46,565 bases of DNA, taken from assembly GCA_019637395.1 (NCBI GenBank), contig JAHBVR010000031.1, positions 1 to 46,565 of the forward strand, in the 5' to 3' direction. The translations under genes were made by a program, and so were the position numbers. A model generated the notes under the pieces. That model made no database searches. It worked only from the letters and a program-made list of their open reading frames with translations, and had not been told where the DNA came from. Shown piece after piece: positions 1 to 7,500 of the stretch (position 1 is the first letter of the stretch; each line of letters opens with the position of its first letter). The DNA is from Vulcanimicrobiota bacterium. GTDB taxonomy: Bacteria; Vulcanimicrobiota; Xenobia; Xenobiales; JADMJV01.

Positions 1-1142
1 GGGAGAACGGGGTCGGAAAGAGCAGTGTGTTGAAGGCCGCCGCTTTGGTGACGGCAGGTAGTGACGCGCTGGTTGAACTGGTTCACGATGTGGATGTGTG
101 GGTTCGAACGGGGAGCGGCCATGCGGCCATTCGGGCGGAGTTGGTGACAAGCAAGAATGAGGTACGGGAGATTGGCTTGGAGCTGTACCGAGGTGAGGGA
201 CCGTCTCAGCTGCTTCGGCGCAACCAGGCTTCCCTGGAAGCCCTTGACTCTGCTCTGGCGCATTCAGCCCGTAACTATTTTGTGGCAGGGGTGGGTGCGT
301 CCAGGCGCTTGACTCGCGGTGACTCTCCCAATCTCAGCGGGCGCTCCTCGCATTATCGGCACGTGCGCGCTCAAAGCGTAGCGACTTTGTTTGATTCGGA
401 GGCGACGCTAAAGAGTCTTGAACTCTGGGCCATGGAGCTGGACTACACGAGAGGTCTGGACATTGTCAGTAATCTTTTAAGCGACTTGCTACCTGGATTG
501 CATTTTGCCGGCATTGACAAGCAGAGCGGCCAACTACTTTTTGAAACTCCGGACGGCGTAATCTCCCTGGGACAGTTGAGTGAGGGGTTTCAGAACATGT
601 GTGCCTGGGTGGGAGATCTAGCGCATCGTCTTACCACCGTCTTTGACGATTATCACTCGCCTTTCTCGGCCCGTGGTCTCTTTCTGTTGGATGAGTTGGA
701 ATTGCATTTGCACCCTCGCTGGCAGCGCAAGTTGATCGACTTTCTGCGCCAGCGACTGCCTAATTTCCAGATTCTGGCGACGACACACTCGCCGTTGGCG
801 GCTCAACAAACCCAGGAGAATGAGCTCTATATCCTGCAGCGGGAAGGGCGCGAGGTACAGGTTTCTCCATTTGAGGGCAATGCCAGTAGTTTGCTGCTAA
901 GCCAACTGGTAACTTCCCCAGCTTTTGGCCTTGAGACCGATGCTTCCCGTGAGACCGAGCACCTGCGCCGGCGCTACGTCGAACTCCGGGACAAGAAGCG
1001 AAGTCTGGATGAGGACTCCGAATTCGCTGGACTGGTGCAAGATTTGGGGTCACGGCCTGAAGGGGGACGGTCTAATTTGCTATTGTCCGAACAGCAACTC
1101 GCGTTCTTGAGTAAGCTAGAGGATGCCCAGAGAAGCTCTTGA
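1..1142 (+). CDS. ptuA: Septu-like AAA ATPase (PtuA), 5' end outside window
   Basis: Probable ATPase subunit of a two-gene anti-phage defence system. The frame is open from the first bases and begins inside a Walker A loop (GENGVGKSS, bases 1-26), so the true N-terminus lies upstream. The GTG at 27 is not the start. Further on are an ABC-type signature-like stretch (LSEGFQNM, near base 570), a Walker B (GLFLLDELELHLHPRW, near 680-720) and an H-loop (ATTHSPLAAQ, near 780). This order is typical of the OLD/AAA_15/AAA_21 overcoming-lysogenisation-like ATPases. The stop overlaps the TTG start of the HNH gene (TTGA), so the pair is translationally coupled. The Septu assignment rests on this partner. 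Retron-linked or other OLD-type ATPase systems use similar pairs and cannot be excluded without the upstream sequence. Confidence 0.8.
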   Translation, partial: ENGVGKSSVLKAAALVTAGSDALVELVHDVDVWVRTGSGHAAIRAELVTSKNEVREIGLELYRGEGPSQLLRRNQASLEALDSALAHSARNYFVAGVGASRRLTRGDSPNLSGRSSHYRHVRAQSVATLFDSEATLKSLELWAMELDYTRGLDIVSNLLSDLLPGLHFAGIDKQSGQLLFETPDGVISLGQLSEGFQNMCAWVGDLAHRLTTVFDDYHSPFSARGLFLLDELELHLHPRWQRKLIDFLRQRLPNFQILATTHSPLAAQQTQENELYILQREGREVQVSPFEGNASSLLLSQLVTSPAFGLETDASRETEHLRRRYVELRDKKRSLDEDSEFAGLVQDLGSRPEGGRSNLLLSEQQLAFLSKLEDAQRSS

Positions 1143-1993
1143 GAAAGTTGAACCGTCAGCTAGCCAATGCCCTGCGTCCCCTCGCTTTTCGAGCGCGAGG
1201 CAAGCGGACCTGGACCTTGGAATTGCTCAAGAATGAGCGCGATATTCAGGCGGGCTTGCGCCAAAAGCACGAATTTGACGAGAGCCGTTGGAAAGTTGTA
1301 AAAGACTCTCTGTTGAGTGATACCGCGGGTAAGTGCGCTTACTGCGAAGCACCAACAACCGTGGTTGCCTACGGTGATGTTGAGCACTTTCGTCCGAAAA
1401 GTGTTTACTGGTGGTTGGCCTATACTTACGAGAACTATCTGGCTTCTTGTCAACTCTGCAATCAGAAATTCAAGAAAGACAACTTTCCGATTCTTAATCA
1501 GCCCATGGCTCCCCCGGGTCCCCCTTTGCGGGGAGATATGACCGATGCTCAGTTACAAAACCTCCACGATCAGGTTTTTCTAGATTTCGCCGATCCAGTT
1601 CAGATGGCAGTGTTTGTTGCCTCCCACCAGGTGGAGCGTCCTTTGCTGCCCAATCCGTACCTGGATGAGCCGGACGATTATTTTGCTTATCGAGTCGACC
1701 ACGTCCTGAAGGAGGTGGAACTTGTCGCCGTCCCTGGAGCACAAGCCTATTTAGATGCTGCCGTACGCTACTATGGACTCAATCGGTCAGAGCTAAACCA
1801 GCTTCGTTATAACCTGGTGTATCGACCCTACAGGTTGGCTGTAAGTGTGTTGGATGACCCGCACTTTACAGGCACCCAGGCCTGGCAGGAGGCTACTCGG
1901 CTAGTTACGGAATCGTGTGCTCGCCAGGCTCCGTTTTCTGGCATGATTTGCTATTTTGAGAGGGTGCGAGCCTCCGGTGGTCAACTCCCTTAG
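1139..1993 (+). CDS. ptuB: Septu-like HNH endonuclease (PtuB/TIGR02646-like)
   Basis: Predicted 284-residue nuclease effector partnered with the ATPase just upstream. The zinc/HNH region is clear at residues about 60-115: CAYCEAP, then VEHFRPKS carrying the catalytic His, then ASCQLCNQKFK giving the second Cys pair and the Asn. This CxxC-H-CxxC-N layout is the one seen in the PtuB family (retron Ec78/Septu effectors), whose usual length is 200-300 residues. The start is TTG at 1139, which overlaps the upstream TGA by four bases; no better start is visible. In the known system the ATPase restrains or licenses the nuclease and infection unleashes it. Function here is inferred from family and pairing. 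Confidence 0.85.
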   Translation: MRKLNRQLANALRPLAFRARGKRTWTLELLKNERDIQAGLRQKHEFDESRWKVVKDSLLSDTAGKCAYCEAPTTVVAYGDVEHFRPKSVYWWLAYTYENYLASCQLCNQKFKKDNFPILNQPMAPPGPPLRGDMTDAQLQNLHDQVFLDFADPVQMAVFVASHQVERPLLPNPYLDEPDDYFAYRVDHVLKEVELVAVPGAQAYLDAAVRYYGLNRSELNQLRYNLVYRPYRLAVSVLDDPHFTGTQAWQEATRLVTESCARQAPFSGMICYFERVRASGGQLP

Positions 1994-2020
1994 CCTCGGC
2001 AGTGCTCAACCGATTGGTTC

Positions 2021-2260
2021 GTGAGATATGGAGAGCTGGCGTGTAGTCGGAACTCCACTGTAACCGCTATCAGCCCACTGAGATTGTGCACACTGTGTGC
2101 GCAATTTGTAGGCGGCTGTGCGGTCGTCCGTTTCGTTACCGACTCAAACAACGCTACCATCCGTCCCACCGAGGACGTGGACTGCATTCTGAGAGTGGGT
2201 CGCCACTACTTCCCGGTCTGCCTGGACTCGTCAGTGCGGCCTTGTCTGGAGAGCGAGTGA
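2021..2260 (+). pseudogene. Decayed nucleotidyltransferase (AbiEii-like) remnant
   Basis: This fills part of the 415-base gap after the HNH gene. A 79-codon frame holds a stretch from FVGGCAVV through TDSNNATIRPTEDVDCIL (about 2100-2190). This matches the GG-A...TD...RPTxDVDxI pattern at the active site of stand-alone nucleotidyltransferases of the AbiEii/MNT type. The rest of the domain is missing: the frame ends at 2260, and no continuation is recognisable although another plus frame stays open to 2319. I read it as a truncated gene left at the edge of a defence island. The remaining bases to 2408 hold only a 12-base palindrome (2324-2335) and no gene. Confidence 0.5.
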
Positions 2261-2408
2261 GTCAGTCTGCGGTGACTTTCAGGCGCACTAATTTGGAAAT
2301 AAGCAAAGGGTCCGCTTAAGCTGGCCCTGCAGGGCAGTTGAGGAGCCAGACGCGGAGCCCCGCCTGGAGCAATGCCGGCAGAAGCTGGGCAGGGCCCTCG
2401 ATTTCGCT

Positions 2409-4532
2409 TCAGTAGGCGCGGACGGTGATGTGGACCTCCTGGGTGGCGCCCTCGGGGGTGCGGGCCTGGATGCGGTGGGGGCCGGGGTGGAGGGGCCAGT
2501 CGGCCTCCACGGGGAGGCCGTCGATGGTCCAGTGGACGGGGCCGCCGCTGGCCTGGAGTTGCAGGGTCTGGTAGCGGCGGTCGAGGCGGGGGTCGATGAC
2601 GAAGGTGTCGCCATCCTGTGGGAATTGAATGTGCAGGCCGGCTTCCACGGGTAGGCCCTGGGGCCGGGCCCAGCCGGCATAGTCGTGGCCGTAGACGGGG
2701 CCGGAGGCGCGGTGCATCGCGCATGTTTCCTGGGTGGGCCGGGTGAACCATTCCGAGAGGGTGCCCTGGCAGTGGGCCCCGGGAAGCTGGCCGGAAGCGC
2801 TGCAAACCCGGCGCTTTACAAGGCCGGGTGGAGGAGTGAAGGGCTGGGGAGGGCGGGAACGGTGCAGGGCCAGCATGACTTCGCGAAAGATGGGTCCGGC
2901 CCCGGCCACTCCGGAGACGTCCTGCATGGAGCCGCCGGCGATGGGCCCGGCCCATACTCCCACGGTGTAGCGAGTGCTGTAGCCAAGCGTCCAGTTGTCG
3001 CTGTACTCCCGGGAGGTCCCGGTTTTGACCGCGCAGTCGAAGGGTAACGCCAGCACCGAGTCGTGGCCGAAGGCGGGAGCGCGGGCGGCCGGGTCTTTCA
3101 GGATGTCGCTCAGCAGAAAAGCCGTTTGGGGCGAGAAGACCCGCCGCGATGTCTGCGCGGGGCGGCCTCTTACCCAAACTTCCGCTCGCCACTGGCCGCC
3201 GTTGGCCAGAGCCATATAGGCGCGGGTCAGCTCCAGCAGGGTCACTTCGCCTCCGCCCAGGGTCAGGCTGAGCCCGTAGTGCCGGGCGGATTGATCCAGA
3301 GAGTCGAGGCCGAGCTTGTGCAGCCGCTGGAGCAGGGGGGCGACGCCCACCCGGTGGGCCAGGCGCACGGCCGGCACGTTGTAGGAACTGGCCAGGGCGG
3401 TGCGCAGGCGCACCGGTCCATGGAAGGTGCCGTCGTAGTTGGTGGGGGCAAAGTCACCCGTGCTGGTGGCGTAGTGCACGGGCAGGTCGGGAATCAGGCT
3501 GGCCGGCGTCAGGCCGCTTTCCAGGGCCATGCCGTAGGTGAAGGGTTTGAGGGCGGAGCCGGGCTGGCGTGGCGAATCGCTGAGGTCGACCTGGTTGCGG
3601 CGGAAGTCGGGAGAGCCGACCAGGGCGCGCACTTCACCGCCGGCGTTGTCCAGCACCACCACGGCCGCGCCGTCCAGTCCACGCCGGCGCAGCAACTCGA
3701 CCTGGGTGCGCACGATGCCTTCCACTTCGCGCTGCAGGTCGCCGTCCAGGGTGGTTTGCACGCGCCCGCTTCCTGGGGGGAGACGGCGCTCGACCTGGCG
3801 GCAGAAGTGGGGGGCCAGCAGCGGGTCGTGGTGGGCCTTGATTGGCAGCGGTTCGGCCAGCGCCTGCCGGTACTGGTCGGTATCAATCCAGGCCAGCGTG
3901 AGCATTCGCTTGAGCACCCAGTGCTGCCGCTCCCGGGCTTTTTCAAAATGCAAAAGCGGATTATAAATATCGGGTCCGCGCGGGATTCCGGCCAGCAAGG
4001 CGGCCTGGGCCAGACTGAGCGAGGCGGCCGGGCGGCCGAAGTAAAAGCGGGCCGCGCTTTCCGCCCCGAAAGTGTTGTTGCTGTAGGGGACCCGGTTGAG
4101 GTAATGCTCGAGAATGGCGGGCTTGCTCAGCGAGCGTTCCAGGCGTAGGGCCTGCAGGCTTTGCCAGGCCTTCTCCAGCCAGCCGCGCGGGCGCCCGTTC
4201 AGGTTGGCGATCAGTTGCTGGGTGAGGGTGGAGCCGCCGGCCACCACCCGGCCGGCCCGCAGGTTGTGGTAGGCGGCCGCCAGCGTGGCGGGCGCGTCCA
4301 CGCCCCAGTGAGCGTAGAAGCGCTGGTCCTCGGCGGCCAGGGTGGATTGGACCAACCAGGGGGAGATCTGCTGGAGAGGCACGGGCAGGTTGTCGTCGGC
4401 GCGCAGCCGGCGGCCCTGGCGGTCGAGCAGCTCCAGGCGGTTGGCCGGGGTTACGTCTGGCATCGGCAGACGGTAGAAAGCCAGCCCGAGAGCGAGCAGA
4501 CTTCCCAATAGCCAGCGCCGCTTTGGTCTCAT
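2409..4532 (-). CDS. pbpC: Penicillin-binding protein 1C
   Basis: Bifunctional class A peptidoglycan synthase of 707 residues, close to the usual PBP1C length. An N-terminal signal anchor (residues 8-22) is followed by a GT51 glycosyltransferase domain with the catalytic Glu in AAEDQRFYAHWG (about residue 68) and GGSTLTQQL (99-107). The transpeptidase domain has SALK (near 326), an SYN motif and KTGTS (near 503). The last roughly 90 residues form the BiPBP_C domain that marks PBP1C. The start ATG shares four bases (ATGA) with the stop of the alpha-2-macroglobulin gene, so the two are translated together, matching the known yfhM-pbpC pairing. PBP1C is thought to repair cell wall together with the macroglobulin. 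Confidence 0.95.
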   Translation of the reverse strand: MRPKRRWLLGSLLALGLAFYRLPMPDVTPANRLELLDRQGRRLRADDNLPVPLQQISPWLVQSTLAAEDQRFYAHWGVDAPATLAAAYHNLRAGRVVAGGSTLTQQLIANLNGRPRGWLEKAWQSLQALRLERSLSKPAILEHYLNRVPYSNNTFGAESAARFYFGRPAASLSLAQAALLAGIPRGPDIYNPLLHFEKARERQHWVLKRMLTLAWIDTDQYRQALAEPLPIKAHHDPLLAPHFCRQVERRLPPGSGRVQTTLDGDLQREVEGIVRTQVELLRRRGLDGAAVVVLDNAGGEVRALVGSPDFRRNQVDLSDSPRQPGSALKPFTYGMALESGLTPASLIPDLPVHYATSTGDFAPTNYDGTFHGPVRLRTALASSYNVPAVRLAHRVGVAPLLQRLHKLGLDSLDQSARHYGLSLTLGGGEVTLLELTRAYMALANGGQWRAEVWVRGRPAQTSRRVFSPQTAFLLSDILKDPAARAPAFGHDSVLALPFDCAVKTGTSREYSDNWTLGYSTRYTVGVWAGPIAGGSMQDVSGVAGAGPIFREVMLALHRSRPPQPFTPPPGLVKRRVCSASGQLPGAHCQGTLSEWFTRPTQETCAMHRASGPVYGHDYAGWARPQGLPVEAGLHIQFPQDGDTFVIDPRLDRRYQTLQLQASGGPVHWTIDGLPVEADWPLHPGPHRIQARTPEGATQEVHITVRAY

Positions 4533-7500
4533 CGCACGACTACTTCTGTGGGGCCGGTGCGGCCGAAGATTTCCGGTTCATACATGCACTCGGCCAGGCT
4601 GGGCAGCAGCTTGTAGCGACCTGGGAAAGCGGCCCGCAGGTAGTAGCTGAAGCGGTGCACCCCCGGATCCAGATCGTCGGCGAAGAGCAGCACCCGGTCG
4701 TCATAGATCTCGTGATGGTTGAAACCACCCCACCAGGAGCTGTTGTCGCTCTCCAGATCCTGGCGTTCGGTGGCGAAGTGGGTCTGTACCACTTCCATGC
4801 CGGCCGCTACCGGATCGTTGACCACCACGAAGGAACGGGATTGGCTGCTGGCTACCGTCAGGCGCACGCGCAGCAGCGTGCCGGCCGCGTAGTCACCGCT
4901 CGAGGGAGCGCCCACCACCTCCACCTGTTTGACGATCGACAGACCGGCATCGGCGGCCGGCAACGGCTGCCGGGGCGCGTATTTGAGTTGGGCCGAGAGG
5001 TAGAGCGTGCCGTTGCCTTCGCGGCTGACGCGTAGCGGCTGCGGGCCGGGGCCCAGCGGAATGGAGCTGGAGAGAATATTGAGGCTGCGGCCCTGGAATT
5101 TCTCCTGCAGCACGGGTTGCCCGGCCAGCGCCAGAGTGGCTTCGAAGGCGGGAGGCAGGCTTTCGTGCTTGCGATACCAGGCGCTCAGGGCGTTGAAAAC
5201 GGCGGCGTTCTCCTGGGTGGTGTCCCAGCGGCCTTGCTTGCGCTGGCGGGCCAGCCAGTGCACCACCAATCCCGCCTGCGGGAAATCGTGGCCGGTTTCC
5301 AGCAGCGTTTCCAGGGCCAGCGCGCTGGTGCGCACCGGCGATTCGTAAGTGCGGTAGAGGTCACTGCCATCCTGGCGGAAGTGGGCGCTGGTCGGCGCCA
5401 AGGCCAGGTGACTCAGCAGTTGCCTGGCCAGGGCTTCGCTCTCTTTCGGGCGTTTGGCCATGGCGGAGAGCAGCCAGGCCTGGCCGGCCACGGGCAGGCT
5501 GGAGCGCTCCGCGTAGAGCCGGTTGGCGCTGGAGGCGTCGTCTTTGCCCCAGAGGGAGAGCACTTTGAGCATGTAGGCCTGGGTGGAGAGGGATTCACGC
5601 TGGCTATAACGGTGAGCCCAGAGCTGCGAGTCGGAGCTGTCGGCCAGAGCCTGTTCCAGGTATGTCAGAGCTTTGTCGACGGTGGCCTGGGGCAATCGGT
5701 ACCCCTGGTTACGGGCCCGGGCGCACAGGTGCAGAGCGTAGGCGGTGGCCCAGGGGGAGGGGGGATTGCCGGCCCACAGGGAGAGACCGCCGGTCGGGGT
5801 CTGCAGGCCGGGCAGGCTGTCGAGTACTTCCTGGACCAGGTGGCGGCCGCCCACTTTGTCCCCGCTGAAGGCCTCGATGACTTCGCGGGCGGCTACCATG
5901 GGCATGACCCGCGAGGTCTTCTGTTCCAGGCATTCATAGGGGTAAGCCTTGAGGTATTCCACGGCCGGCTTGAGCCCGGCCAGGGCCGAGGAAGAGAGAG
6001 CCACGTCCAGCCGGGCGGTGCCGGGGATGGCCTCAGGGGGCACGGCCAGCTCGACGGCCAGCGGTTCTTGCTCCACGCTCTCACGAGCGGCCGCCGTCTC
6101 CACCAGCCGAGGGATTTGAATGGGAAGTTTGCCTTCGAGTCGGTCACTGTGCTGGCCCAGGCGCGCCTGGAAGCGGAAGGTGGCCTGACCGGCCTGAGCG
6201 GCGCGGAAGGGAAAGCGCACCACCCGAGATTGGCCGGACGGAATCGGGATTTGTTGTTGGGCGGGGCCGGTCAGCTCGGCTCCCTGAGCGTGCAGCTCGA
6301 GCTGGACGGTGCCGTCGGCGCCGCTCTGGTTGTGGACGGTGACGCCGGCGTTGCTTTCATCCCCCAAATTGCAAAAGCGCGGCCAGGAGGGAGTGAGGGC
6401 CAGCGCCCGGCTGACCCGGATTTCGCCTTCGCCGCGACCGAACTGCGATTGCTGGTGGGCGATGGCCGAAAGACGGAAGGCGGTCAGGCTGTCGGGCAGC
6501 TTGAAGGTGACCCTGGCGCGGCCCTGAGCGTCGGTTTGCAGCGAGGGTTTCCAGCAAGGAGTGGCTTCGAAATTCCAGCGGTAGTCGCCCTGGGGAGGAA
6601 GGTCTGCGGGCGCCTCGGCGCCGCCTCCGCCGGGGTTGCCTTTTTCGCCGTAGCGCCGCTGGCCCACCACCCGGTAGCGGGTTTCGGCGGTGTTCACCGA
6701 GAGATGGCGCGGGCGAAAGAAGGTGGCGATGGGATCCGGGAGATGGTAGTCGATGAGGTTGAGCACGCCTGCGTCGGCGGCCACGAAGGTGACCTCGGCG
6801 GGGGCGGGTTGGCCGGCGGCGTCGCGCACCTGCAGATCCACCTGCACGGTGTCGCCGGGAGCGTAGACTTCATGGTCGGACTTGATTTCGACCTGAAGCC
6901 GCTGGCCTCCGGAGTCGACCGGGATTTTGACGGTGCCCAGCTTGCACACGGGGCGCGCCAGATCTTCGCCCAGGCTGCCGAATTTGTGGCGGGCCAGACG
7001 GCCCTGGATCAAGGCCACCGAGACGAAGACGTTGGGGGCATAGTCGTCGCGCACCGGGATGTTGACCACCGGAGCGCCGCCTTTGATTTCGCTGACGAAG
7101 CGCTCGAGGATCCCATCGCGTTCGACGGTGACCAGCAGGCGGGCCTGGGGGAAGGGGGAGGAAACGGCCAGACGCACGGTCTCTCCCGGCTTGTAGCTGC
7201 GTTTGTCGGGCACCAGCTGGAGGCGGTCGTCCTTGAGATACCAACCGGCGCTGCCCTGGCCGTAGCCATACAGCGAGGTGGTGGTCTCGGCCAGGCGGCC
7301 GGAGGCGTCGCGGCTGCGGCCGCGCAGCAGGTAGAGACCGGGCCCGGCTGTTTTCAGGCGCACGGATTGTTCCGCGCTTCCACTGGTCAGGCTGGCTTTG
7401 TCGACGGGAACATCTTTGACCTGGCTGACCCACTCGGTAGCATTGCCGACCTGGCGGCGCACCGAGTGGTATTCGTGGCGCAGCAGTTCGACTTCCACCT

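Noticed and set aside
2324-2335. 12-base palindrome GCCCTGCAGGGC as a terminator for pbpC
   Set aside because: No loop and no T run follows; could be a restriction-type or chance palindrome.
2206-3192. A 328-codon minus-strand frame overlapping the pbpC 3' end
   Set aside because: Arg/Pro-rich shadow in another frame of pbpC; the BiPBP_C domain is complete in the real frame.
3063-4148. A 361-codon plus-strand open frame opposite pbpC
   Set aside because: Antisense to intact transpeptidase and glycosyltransferase motifs; no protein-like features.
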